Source: Oscillospiraceae bacterium (lineage in GTDB: Bacteria > Bacillota > Clostridia > UMGS1810). From it: a stretch of DNA of 9,976 bases. The position numbers and the translations under genes are program-made. Positions 1 to 6,495 of this stretch are shown here, one piece after another; the first letter of the stretch is position 1, and the number at the start of each line of letters is the position of its first letter. The notes under the pieces are model-generated. The model saw nothing but the letters and a program-made list of their open reading frames with translations. It searched no databases and was not told where the DNA came from. The stretch is from contig JAJXRJ010000049.1 in NCBI GenBank assembly GCA_021629085.1, positions 1-9,976 of the forward strand, in the 5' to 3' direction.

Positions 1-25
1 CGCATAAATACAGTGTTTTCACTTA

Positions 26-54
26 TTGACAACTGAACAAAATCATGATATAAT
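26..54 (+). promoter_or_regulatory. Consensus sigma-A promoter of the RHH gene
   Basis: TTGACA at 26-31 and TATAAT at 49-54 are separated by exactly 17 bp, a full match to the housekeeping consensus. Transcription would start near 61, giving a leader of about 23 nt before the ribosome binding site and start of the small ribbon-helix-helix gene. Just upstream, 12-23 reads AGTG-TTTT-CACT, a short inverted repeat touching the -35 box. It could be an operator, perhaps for autoregulation, but four-base arms are weak evidence. Confidence 0.8.
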
Positions 55-83
55 AATAAAAAATTCCTGAAAGGAGCTTGCAT

Positions 84-272
84 ATGCATCAAGAACACAC
101 CACAAACTTTACCTGCCGCCTCTCCAAAGACGTGCACGAAAAACTCAAGCGCCTGGCACGGAGGCACAGGCGCTCGGTAAACAGTGAAATCAATTTTGTG
201 CTGGCGCAATACGTCGATCAAGCAGAAACACCGCTGGAAATGATGCTGAAAAACCCTACTGGGTGGAAATGA
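84..272 (+). CDS. Arc-like ribbon-helix-helix DNA-binding protein
   Basis: A 62-aa protein with the layout of an Arc/MetJ-type ribbon-helix-helix repressor. It has a short beta strand (TNFTCRLS, about residues 8-15), a basic helix (DVHEKLKRLARRHRR) and a second helix starting with the typical SVNSEI turn (about residues 32-45). Family members bind DNA as dimers through the paired strands. The ATG at 84 is preferred over the in-frame TTG at 78, because AAGGAG (71-76) lies 7 nt before the ATG but only 1 nt before the TTG. It has its own perfect-consensus promoter and no toxin-like partner beside it, so an antitoxin role is not supported. Its last 17 bp overlap the convergent glycoside hydrolase-like gene. 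The family assignment is firm; the target sites are unknown. Confidence 0.85.
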   Translation: MHQEHTTNFTCRLSKDVHEKLKRLARRHRRSVNSEINFVLAQYVDQAETPLEMMLKNPTGWK

Positions 273-2232
273 GCACCGTGTGGGTGGCCTCTTCCCACCC
301 CACCTGTGCGCCAAAGCTTTCGGCCACTGCACGGGTGGGTACCATGGTTTTGCTGCGCACCAGCCGCGCGGGTACGTCCAGCGTCACCGGCGTGCCGTTT
401 TTGTAAAGCACATTGCTGTCAATGGAAAGCGAAACCGAGTCACTCCCCCGTGTGGCCGTCACAGTCTGTGTTTCGCCGTCCCACGTTACCTCTGCGCCCA
501 ACGCTTCAAAAATATCGCGCAGCGGCACCAGCGTGCGGTCAGCTTCCATCACTGGTGCAGCGGAAAGCGCAAGCGGCGCGCCGTCTAAGTTTACCTGGAT
601 GCCGCCGCCCAGTGCATATTCCGTCTGCCACACATCCAGCGCTTCGCCATACGCGCCCGAAACCACCTGCACCGTCACTGCCTGTTCCGATTTAATCACG
701 CCGTCCGCCACCGCGCGGATGGTGATGACATGTTCACCATCCGAAAGGCCGGAAAAATCCAAATCGACACGGTACGGCAGCGTGCTCGACGCGCCGGCCC
801 ACACGCCGTCAATGTAAAACTGCAGCTGCGGCTCGGCGTGCCCGTAGATATGCGCGTAAGCATACACCGGCACCACCGTTTTGCCTACGGTAAAGCCACT
901 GTAAAGCCGGTTGTAAAAAAGCTTTGCGCCCGCGTCCTGCCGCCCCTTTATGAGCGCTGGCTGCGCGGCGGTTGCCGCATCGTAGGTTTGTGCGAGTGTG
1001 GGGTTGTTCACCAGCGAGTAGTCGTTGTTTTCCCCTGCCATATATTTGTTAAAATACCCCATCAGCTTGATTTGTGGATACACCATGGGCAGGTAGGCAT
1101 ACATGCGGCGAAGGTTTACGGCCGCCCAATCGGTGGAGTCCTCCCCCAGAGAATGGGTATAGTGCGCCGCACCGCCCTCAGCAATCATAATGGGCTTGCG
1201 GTCGCCATAGCGTGCAACCACTTCATTTACCACCAGCACCGGGTCGGCGCCCTCGCCGGCCTTAAACGCGAGCTCTGTAAAGTCTTCCTCCTCGCTCCAA
1301 AGGCGGCCCTGGAAGTGCTTTAGCATATAGGCTGAAATGCCCACCCAGTCCACATATTCGTCGCCCGGGTAAAACACGTCCATGTCCGTATACCAGTCGG
1401 ACGTAAATCCCACCGACCAAACCGTGGCCACATTGGGAGCCTCACGGCGGGCGATTTCAGCAATGTGCCGGAACGCCGCAATAAACGCCGCTGGGTCAGG
1501 CTTGTTGTTCCAAAGGTTCATTTCCGCGCCGATGCGCAGGTAAATGGGCACTTCGGGATATTCGCCCAGCGTTCTTGTGATACGCGAAATGTAGTCGTCA
1601 TCCTGCAAAATGCCCGCAGGCTGTGCGCCTTCCAGCGGGAAATTCCACGCAAATTCCACCGCGATGCCGCGCGCCTTTGCCTGGTCTAAAATATGTTTGT
1701 CATAGCCTGTGAGCTCATTCCCATACTCCACATATAAAATGAGCATGGATTCATCTTCTTCAGAGTGCTCGGAAACCTGGCCATACAGCACGCCGTTCGG
1801 CTCGTTTTTTGCGCCGTAGGTCACCGCAGGCACATCCGACCCGCCGTAGAGCGAAATGACCGGCGTGTATTGCTCAATACGCGCACGCGCTATCTTTTGC
1901 TTGTCATACCACTCCGGCGTGGTGGCAACCTCTAAAAACTGTGTAAAATAGGGCACGGACGCCTCATACTGCCCCAGCCTTGCATAGGCGGTGGCGACCT
2001 CATACAGCCGCGACGACAAGATGTTTACCACCTGTTCGTTCCGCGGCTCGTTTGCAATAAGCTCCAGCGTTTGGGTGCCATATGTGATAATACCCGAATA
2101 ATCTTTTGCATTGAGTGCGGCCGTATAGCCGTCGTTAATTGCCCAAAATGCATGCGGCAGTTCATAGGCCGTTGCGGGAAGGGCGGTCACAAGCATCATG
2201 AGTGTTAAAACAAGCGCAGTCCATTTTTTCAA
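256..2232 (-). CDS. Secreted GH26-like glycoside hydrolase with TPR-like, Ig-like and CuAO-N-like domains
   Basis: A 658-aa exported protein. Residues 1-22 are a classical signal peptide (KK, hydrophobic core, ending ATA). Residues ~23-103 are helical and TPR-like. Residues ~125-400 look like a (beta/alpha)8 glycoside hydrolase related to GH26 endo-mannanases. E237 in the RIGAEMN motif fits the acid/base and E352 in the IMIAEGG motif the nucleophile; WVGISAY (~296-302) also fits. Residues ~450-522 resemble a bacterial Ig-like domain (YIDG ... GLSDGEH). Residues ~546-658 form a copper-amine-oxidase-N-type domain with two VPLR/VPTR repeats, common in surface proteins of Clostridia. The TTG at 2232 is chosen because GAGG (2245-2242) lies 9 nt upstream and the protein then starts MKKW; a TTG at 2247 would add five residues but lacks a site. 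No membrane anchor or sorting signal is visible. The substrate is inferred to be a polysaccharide, possibly a mannan-type glycan; the canonical His before the acid/base Glu is Ala here, so activity is uncertain. Confidence 0.82.
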   Translation of the reverse strand: MKKWTALVLTLMMLVTALPATAYELPHAFWAINDGYTAALNAKDYSGIITYGTQTLELIANEPRNEQVVNILSSRLYEVATAYARLGQYEASVPYFTQFLEVATTPEWYDKQKIARARIEQYTPVISLYGGSDVPAVTYGAKNEPNGVLYGQVSEHSEEDESMLILYVEYGNELTGYDKHILDQAKARGIAVEFAWNFPLEGAQPAGILQDDDYISRITRTLGEYPEVPIYLRIGAEMNLWNNKPDPAAFIAAFRHIAEIARREAPNVATVWSVGFTSDWYTDMDVFYPGDEYVDWVGISAYMLKHFQGRLWSEEEDFTELAFKAGEGADPVLVVNEVVARYGDRKPIMIAEGGAAHYTHSLGEDSTDWAAVNLRRMYAYLPMVYPQIKLMGYFNKYMAGENNDYSLVNNPTLAQTYDAATAAQPALIKGRQDAGAKLFYNRLYSGFTVGKTVVPVYAYAHIYGHAEPQLQFYIDGVWAGASSTLPYRVDLDFSGLSDGEHVITIRAVADGVIKSEQAVTVQVVSGAYGEALDVWQTEYALGGGIQVNLDGAPLALSAAPVMEADRTLVPLRDIFEALGAEVTWDGETQTVTATRGSDSVSLSIDSNVLYKNGTPVTLDVPARLVRSKTMVPTRAVAESFGAQVGWEEATHTVLISTQ

Positions 2233-2265
2233 TCGTCCATACCTCAACTTTCTTTATGAAATTGA

Positions 2266-2297
2266 AAAAGCACACAGGAAAATCTCTGTGCACTTTT
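2266..2297 (-). terminator. Hairpin terminator after pyk, also usable on the plus strand
   Basis: AAAAG-CA-CACAG (2266-2277) pairs with CTGTG-CA-CTTTT (2286-2297) across an 8-nt loop, with a CA/CA mismatch in the middle of the stem. On the minus strand the stem runs into CTTTTT, so it can end pyk transcripts 54 nt after the stop codon. On the plus strand it is followed by TTTTTATTTT. The predicted start of the downstream gene's transcript falls inside the 5' arm, so its own mRNA would keep only the inner stem. Confidence 0.6.
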
Positions 2298-2298
2298 T

Positions 2299-2327
2299 AT
2301 TTTACCATAGTATTCTCTTATTTTCAA
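2299..2327 (-). promoter_or_regulatory. Promoter of the glycoside hydrolase-like gene
   Basis: Read on the minus strand, TTGAAA (2327-2322) and TAAAAT (2304-2299) are 17 bp apart. Transcription would start near 2292, about 60 nt before the TTG start. The gene can therefore be expressed separately from pyk, which lies upstream on the same strand. Confidence 0.55.
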
Positions 2328-2350
2328 CCGCCAAAATTTGCGGGACAAAG

Positions 2351-3781
2351 CTATTTTCGGCCCTGTACAACCTCTACTTTTAACAAATTGGTGTTGCCCG
2401 GCGTGTCCAGCGGGATCCCCACCGCAATCACCACCCGGTCGCCTGGGGAAACCAAATCGATTTGCTTGGCACAGTCAATGGCATGCAAAAACAGTTCATC
2501 GGAAGTTTTTTGATACCGTGCCAGCACCGGATACACCCCCCACGAAAGCGAAAGCTGATGGAAGGTTTTTTCCACTGGGGTGGCTGCCACAATGGGCTGG
2601 TGCGGACGGAATTTAGACATACGCCGTGCGGTCTGGCCGTATTTGGTGAGCGCAATGACTGCCGCGGCCTTGATGTCCCGCGCAGTGGTACAAGCCGCGT
2701 CGCACACGGCGTTTGTGGTGTCGCCGATGTCCATTTCATAGTGGATATCTTTGTTGGATTCAATCTCAAACGCGTCCAGCTCAGCCTGCTGTGCAATTCT
2801 TGCCATCACCTTGACCGCGCGGGTGGGATATTTGCCCACCGCTGTTTCACCCGAAAGCATCACTGCCGACGTGCCGTCAAATACCGCGTTTGCCACATCG
2901 GTAATTTCTGCACGCGTGGGGTTGGGGTGGCTAATCATAGATTCGAGCATTTGCGTGGCAGTAATCACCACCTTGCCCGACTGATAGCACTTTTTGATAA
3001 ACCGCTTTTGCAGCCCTGGCAGGCGCTCATATTCCACCTCTACGCCCATGTCGCCCCGCGCCACCATAATGCCGTCGGAATATTTTAAAATGTCGCAGAA
3101 ATTTTCAATGCCTTCTATATTTTCAATCTTGGAAATAATGCGGATGTCGTGCCCGCCGTTAAAATCCACAAATTTGCGCAGTGACACAATGTCGTCCTTG
3201 CGCCGGATAAAGGACGCGGCAATATAATCGACGCCGTGCTCAATGCCGAACAGCACATCCGCTTTGTCCTGTTCGCTCATATAGGGCAGATCCAGATGCA
3301 CACGGGGCACATTGATGCCCTTGTGGTCACTCACCTTGCCGCCATGCTCCACCTCGCACAAAATATCTGTTTTGGTGGAAGAAACCACCTTTAATTTCAC
3401 ATTCCCATCGTCAATGAGCACCGCATCGCCCGCACTGAGCTGCTGGGGGAGTGCGGCAAAGGTCATGGAGGCAATGGTTTCGTCCCCTTCCACATCGCGG
3501 CTGGTGAGGGTAAACTGGCTGCCGTCTTTTAACTCAACTTCCCCCGTTTTAAAATTTTTCAGCCTGATTTCCGGCCCCTTGGTGTCCAGCATAATGGCCA
3601 GCGGCACGCCCAGCCTTTGCCGGACGGATTTTAGCATGGCAATGGACTCCGCGTGGTATTCATGGGTGCCGTGCGAAAAGTTCAGCCGGGCCACATTCAT
3701 GCCACACCGGATCATTTCCGTTATGGTTTCTTCATCCCGGCAGGCCGGGCCGAGGGTACATACAATTTTTGTCTTGCGCAT
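2351..3781 (-). CDS. pyk: Pyruvate kinase
   Basis: A 476-aa pyruvate kinase, the last ATP-yielding step of glycolysis (phosphoenolpyruvate + ADP to pyruvate + ATP), cytosolic. Visible motifs are ARLNFSHG with R32, N34 and S36; LDTKGPEIR (65-73); IISKIEN with catalytic K218 and metal ligand E220; ARGDMGVE with D244; and ITATQML (273-279). The B domain lies at ~75-160 and the C-terminal domain at ~350-476. The length matches the basic family form, with no extra C-terminal PEP-utiliser domain. Glu71 in the GPEIR motif is the residue associated with potassium-dependent enzymes. The ATG at 3781 is chosen over an upstream extension because AAGGAA lies 7 nt before it and the protein then starts MRKTKIVCTLGP as usual. 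It begins 1 nt after the PHP gene's stop codon, so the two are co-transcribed and probably translationally coupled. Confidence 0.97.
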   Translation of the reverse strand: MRKTKIVCTLGPACRDEETITEMIRCGMNVARLNFSHGTHEYHAESIAMLKSVRQRLGVPLAIMLDTKGPEIRLKNFKTGEVELKDGSQFTLTSRDVEGDETIASMTFAALPQQLSAGDAVLIDDGNVKLKVVSSTKTDILCEVEHGGKVSDHKGINVPRVHLDLPYMSEQDKADVLFGIEHGVDYIAASFIRRKDDIVSLRKFVDFNGGHDIRIISKIENIEGIENFCDILKYSDGIMVARGDMGVEVEYERLPGLQKRFIKKCYQSGKVVITATQMLESMISHPNPTRAEITDVANAVFDGTSAVMLSGETAVGKYPTRAVKVMARIAQQAELDAFEIESNKDIHYEMDIGDTTNAVCDAACTTARDIKAAAVIALTKYGQTARRMSKFRPHQPIVAATPVEKTFHQLSLSWGVYPVLARYQKTSDELFLHAIDCAKQIDLVSPGDRVVIAVGIPLDTPGNTNLLKVEVVQGRK

Positions 3782-3782
3782 T

Positions 3783-4625
3783 CTACTGTTCCTTTCCTTT
3801 GTTAAGCGTTGATTCAAATGTTACAAAAATGGGGGTTCGCTGCGAAAAATAGTGATAGCCCGAAAATCCGCACGCCTGCAAAAGCGCCTGGCCTTCCAAA
3901 AGCCCGCAACCTACCTTTTGGGGATGGTGGGAATCCGACCCCAGCGTAACAAGCTCCCCGCCCAGTGCACGATAGCACTCTAAAATATGCTTTTGCGGCA
4001 TAAACGTGTGCCACGGCGTGCCAATGCCGGAGGTGTTGAGCTCCAGCGCAAGGCCGCGTGATATTACGGCTTTTAAAATTTCCTCTATGGCATCTATGTA
4101 GCGCATATCCTCTATCTGTCTGCCATATATGCCATTGATATAGCGCAGCGGGCAGGTAAGATGGGTGACAATGTCAATATCGTCGTGCAAAACCATGTAT
4201 AATACATCTTTAAAATATTGTACCAAAAATGCGTCAATATCATTCTCTGTTTGCGCACCAAAATCAATGCGCGAATAGGGGATAGGGACCTTTCCATAGC
4301 GCACAGTGTGAATAGAGCCCAAAACCGCGTCAAACGAAAATGCATTTAACAGGCGCTTGGTATAGTCCGGATGCCAAAACCCTTCGCCGATTTCCACGCC
4401 GGAAAGCACCTGCAAACGTCCGGCATACTGTTCTTTTAATGCGAGCGCATCCCGGTTGGAGCCGCGGATAGCAAAAAAGCCATCGCGGGAAATGTAGCTG
4501 CTGACATCCATGTGATCTGTGATGGTGACTGCAAAAAGCCCTGCCTGCACAGCGCGTTCACACAGCGCTTCGGGCGGGCAGTGCGCATCTGGGGACCAGG
4601 TGGTATGCGTGTGGCTGTCAAACAT
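3783..4625 (-). CDS. PHP-domain phosphatase, HisJ/HisK histidinol-phosphatase family
   Basis: A 280-aa PHP-superfamily metal-dependent phosphoesterase, closest in look to the HisJ/HisK histidinol-phosphatases of Firmicutes, which release histidinol from histidinol phosphate. Metal ligands expected for the fold are present in order: H5 and H7 in SHTHT, D37-H38 in ITDHMD, E78 in GVEIG, H106 in GSIHTV, H155 in VTHL, and D231-H233 in SDSHH. The length is normal. The start ATG has AAGGGGG 7 nt upstream and its own strong promoter. It is followed after 1 nt by pyruvate kinase, not by his genes, so the physiological substrate could be another small phosphate ester. The fold assignment is firm; the histidine-biosynthesis role rests on family resemblance only. 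Confidence 0.88.
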   Translation of the reverse strand: MFDSHTHTTWSPDAHCPPEALCERAVQAGLFAVTITDHMDVSSYISRDGFFAIRGSNRDALALKEQYAGRLQVLSGVEIGEGFWHPDYTKRLLNAFSFDAVLGSIHTVRYGKVPIPYSRIDFGAQTENDIDAFLVQYFKDVLYMVLHDDIDIVTHLTCPLRYINGIYGRQIEDMRYIDAIEEILKAVISRGLALELNTSGIGTPWHTFMPQKHILECYRALGGELVTLGSDSHHPQKVGCGLLEGQALLQACGFSGYHYFSQRTPIFVTFESTLNKGKEQ

Positions 4626-4656
4626 AAAAATGCCCCCTTTTTAAAAGTCCGTACCT

Positions 4657-4685
4657 ATCATAATAAAAATTTTCAAGATTGTCAA
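4657..4685 (-). promoter_or_regulatory. Strong sigma-A promoter of the PHP phosphatase-pyk operon
   Basis: On the minus strand TTGACA (4685-4680) and TATGAT (4662-4657) are spaced by 17 bp. Transcription would begin near 4650, leaving about 25 nt before the PHP gene. The -35 box overlaps the stop codon of the upstream basic ORF. Confidence 0.8.
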
Positions 4686-5041
4686 GTCCTTTTTGTCCCC
4701 GGCGCGGGCAGCACCTCGGCGCCTGTGAGCTCCCGCGCGGCATAGGCCTCCAGCAAAAGCCGGTAGTCCCCCGCATAGTGTCTGGCAAGCCGGGAGAGCA
4801 GCTCGGCCTTGCGCGCACGGACATTTTCTGTGCGGACGGCAATGGAAGCCTGCTGATATTCTGTCATGGGCAGTGCGTGCGGCTGTGCGCGCCGCGCTGC
4901 AGACCGATGTACTGGCGCAGGCTGCATTTTTTGGCGGCCGCGCCTGTAAAGTCCAACTATTTCAAACCTGCGGCCGAAAATCATCTCCAGCTGCGCCGGA
5001 GACTTTCTAAAACCCATGTGGATTCGCAAAATTTTTGCCAT
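4682..5041 (-). CDS. Small basic protein of unknown function
   Basis: A 119-aa ORF that I do not recognise. It is rich in Arg, Lys and Ala, has no signal peptide or membrane segment, and shows a basic N-terminal part (MAKILRIHMGFRKSPAQLE) and a helix-forming, alternating charged/hydrophobic C-terminal part (about residues 70-105). The ATG at 5041 is chosen over an upstream ATG at 5074 because AAAGGGG precedes it with 9 nt spacing. It lies just upstream of the PHP-pyk promoter, on the same strand. A plus-strand ORF covers almost the same stretch (4679-5062) but lacks a comparable ribosome binding site. A real gene is likely but not certain, as the GC-rich sequence keeps several frames open by chance. 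Confidence 0.55.
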   Translation of the reverse strand: MAKILRIHMGFRKSPAQLEMIFGRRFEIVGLYRRGRQKMQPAPVHRSAARRAQPHALPMTEYQQASIAVRTENVRARKAELLSRLARHYAGDYRLLLEAYAARELTGAEVLPAPGTKRT

Positions 5042-5067
5042 AAAATCATGCCCCTTTCCTAAATTGT

Positions 5068-5097
5068 TTGACAAAAAAGCCCGAACCCGATTATAAT
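5068..5097 (+). promoter_or_regulatory. Orphan consensus promoter on the plus strand
   Basis: TTGACA (5068-5073) and TATAAT (5092-5097) are both perfect matches, with 18 bp between them. No plus-strand gene follows until 6544, and a hairpin with a long T-run lies only ~60 nt downstream, so the promoter appears to serve a short RNA. The same AT-rich core also reads TATAAT on the minus strand (5095-5090), but without a good -35 box. Confidence 0.65.
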
Positions 5098-5103
5098 AAA
5101 TAC

Positions 5104-5179
5104 AGATAGAGCTTTTCTATCGCGGATAACGGAAATTGTCGCTTTCGCCAGGGACGTTTCCGTTATCTTTTTGTTTTTT
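5104..5179 (+). ncRNA. Candidate small RNA (two hairpins, intrinsic terminator)
   Basis: A ~76-nt transcript is predicted from the perfect promoter just upstream. Its 5' end can form GATAGA (5105-5110) / TCTATC (5116-5121) with a 5-nt loop. It then has an 11-bp perfect stem, GATAACGGAAA (5125-5135) / TTTCCGTTATC (5157-5167), extended by GTC/GAC (5138-5140 / 5153-5155), followed directly by TTTTTGTTTTTT (5168-5179). Promoter, 5' hairpin, and terminator stem with T-run are the usual layout of a bacterial small RNA. I do not recognise a known family. No ORF with a ribosome binding site fits inside. The alternative is a leader on the opposite strand for the basic ORF, since the minus strand closes the same stem with a GAAA tetraloop. 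Confidence 0.5.
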
Positions 5180-5186
5180 CGACATA

Positions 5187-5215
5187 TATATACAAAATAT
5201 ACCATATTTTGCCAA
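5187..5215 (-). promoter_or_regulatory. Possible promoter with palindromic spacer
   Basis: On the minus strand TTGGCA (5215-5210) is 17 bp from TATATA (5192-5187). A near-perfect hyphenated palindrome, CAAAATAT-ACC-ATATTTTG (5193-5211), fills the spacer, as operators often do. A transcript would begin around 5180 and could serve the basic ORF after a ~140-nt leader that folds into the mirror image of the candidate small RNA. AT-rich sequence makes a chance match possible. Confidence 0.35.
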
Positions 5216-5278
5216 TGATTGCAACAGAAAAATACAGGGATGGTTTCTTTGCAGCCTGCGATTAAGATGGCGCACATC

Positions 5279-5306
5279 AAAACACCCGCATGTTGGCGGG
5301 TGTTTT
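5279..5306 (-). terminator. Bidirectional-type terminator after the regulator
   Basis: AAAACACCCGC (5279-5289) pairs perfectly with GCGGGTGTTTT (5296-5306) across a 6-nt loop. The A/T ends of the stem give a short U-run in either direction. It overlaps the TAA of the minus-strand regulator gene and would end its transcript. From 5181 to 5278 no gene is seen. Confidence 0.75.
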
Positions 5307-6405
5307 AATGTTTACATTCCCAATTGTTGCCCATCTCTAATAAAATGGTATCCCAAAAACAATGCCCTTTCCATGCGCAAATCAGCTCCTTGCGGCTGTA
5401 AAATCCACATAGGCGGCACAATTTGTCCAGCCGGTATTTGATTCCGTTGACTGTCATAAAGACTGTTTCGGCCACCTGTTCATAGCTTTTTCCATCTGCA
5501 AGCATCTTTAAGATATAGAGATCGCTTTCTTCGCACTTTTCAAAAAGCGTTTCCATTCTAACAAGCTGTTTTACCTCTTCATCCCCATAAAAATCAAAGC
5601 CGGCATCGTGCATCTCTGCGCGATCCGAATCCATCCGGCCAACCGGTATGTTGTCTGTGGTATCCCGTACAATAATTTTGCTTTTCACATTGACATTGAC
5701 ACATGCAAGCTGCGGATTTTTATGCAGCATATTGTGGATATCGATTGCCACTTTGCCGTATTCGTCATAGTTGAGCGCTACGCTTGTAATGGAAGGGGTG
5801 ATAATTTGACTGAGATTCGTATTTGCAAAACTGACAATAAAAAGTTTGTTTAAATAATTCCAGTCCTCTTTTTTCAAATTATTTATCAATGAAATTGCCG
5901 CATAATCATTTGTACATATGACAGCATCAAATCTGTCCATATCTTTTTGGAACCTATTATAGCACGCCCTTAAATCACCAAAATTATAATAGATGGGCCG
6001 ATTGCGTCCAAATCCTGCCAATTTAAGATTGTCGGCTGTTGACGACGGGTTCACACCATAAAGAGCAATGTTCTTTTTTTTGCAGTTTTTTAAATACAGC
6101 AGTACCTCTTTTACCGCCGAAAACAAATCTGTGCAAACATTGCTGACACAAAGCCGGTATGGCCGATTGCTAATCAATATAATGGGCGATACAGACTGCC
6201 CCTTCAAAAAAGTAACCGTCTCATAAATTCAGGTTGGCGATGTCCCGATTACCACAATCGAGTCATCCTGCCCGGTAGAAAGATTGCCTGTTTGAAAGGC
6301 AGTCTTGATTTTTTTGCGCTTGGCACGCTCCAAAATCCCGTTTATAATCCGTTCACACCATGTATTTTTCCGATATGCCTCTTCTGATACAATATGTACC
6401 GTCAT
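5305..6405 (-). pseudogene. PBP1-like sensor/LuxR-HTH regulator interrupted by in-frame TGA
   Basis: The full reading frame would make 366 residues. It starts at an ATG (6405) with AGAGGTG 8 nt upstream and reads MTVHIVSEEAYRKNTWCERI, but meets TGA at 6231-6229 (codon 59) before continuing in the same frame to 5305. The open 300-codon part begins with a TTG at 6207 that has no good ribosome binding site. The sequence on both sides fits one protein: an early sensor-domain start, then a LacI/GalR-type periplasmic-binding-like domain (ILISNRPY, IALYGVNPSSTADN, DAVICTNDYAA, SVALNYDEYGKVA), then a C-terminal LuxR/GerE-type helix-turn-helix (about residues 292-344, with YEQVAETVFMTVNGIKYRLD). It differs from LacI proteins in having the DNA-binding domain at the C terminus. 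TGG to TGA is a one-base change. It may be a true pseudogene, a strain-specific loss, or a sequence error. It is divergent from the DUF5107 gene, its likely target. Confidence 0.8.
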
Positions 6406-6421
6406 GTCTACTCACCTCTTC

Positions 6422-6436
6422 ATATGATTATCATAT
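6422..6436. promoter_or_regulatory. 15-bp palindrome over the regulator's -10 region
   Basis: ATATGATTATCATAT is a perfect palindrome around one central base. On the minus strand it contains TATGAT (6435-6430), which lies 17 bp from TTGCTT (6458-6453), a plausible promoter for the regulator gene. Its place between promoter and start codon suggests an operator, possibly for autoregulation. Confidence 0.45.
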
Positions 6437-6450
6437 CGGATAGGAGGTCA

Positions 6451-6495
6451 AAAAGCAAGAAAAAAATGAAAATTTTTTAATCTTTTCTTGCTTTT
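6451..6495. promoter_or_regulatory. 13-bp inverted repeat between divergent genes, candidate operator
   Basis: AAAAGCAAGAAAA (6451-6463) and TTTTCTTGCTTTT (6483-6495) are perfect inverted copies with centres 32 bp apart, close to three helical turns. The left arm covers the regulator's -35 (TTGCTT) and the right arm overlaps the candidate -35 of the DUF5107 gene. A further CTTGC at 6497-6501 lies 10 bp after the one at 6487-6491. This fits a shared binding site for the divergent regulator better than a terminator, as no T-run follows on either strand. Confidence 0.5.

Noticed and set aside
280..305. GGGTGG/CCACCC hairpin near the end of the hydrolase gene as a terminator of the RHH gene
   Set aside because: No T-run follows, and the sequence is coding on the opposite strand.
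730..1323. Long plus-strand ORFs inside the hydrolase gene
   Set aside because: They are antisense shadows of a GC-rich gene with clear domains on the minus strand.
4679..5062. 127-codon plus-strand ORF opposite the basic minus-strand ORF
   Set aside because: It has no suitable ribosome binding site, and its sequence looks like an arbitrary translation of the complementary strand. The minus-strand frame has a well-placed site and start.
5059..5280. 73-codon minus-strand ORF across the non-coding stretch
   Set aside because: It reads through the candidate promoter, hairpins and palindrome, has a low-complexity composition and lacks a ribosome binding site.
6229..6231. Selenocysteine or alternative code reading of the in-frame TGA
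   Set aside because: No convincing SECIS-like hairpin follows the codon, regulators of this type are not selenoproteins, and TGA serves as a normal stop elsewhere in the window (272, 4682).
6466..6480. Possible leader peptide ATG-AAA-ATT-TTT-TAA after TAGGAGG at 6441-6447
   Set aside because: The ribosome binding site is about 18 nt from the ATG, too far, and the mini-ORF sits inside the AT-rich centre of the inverted repeat.
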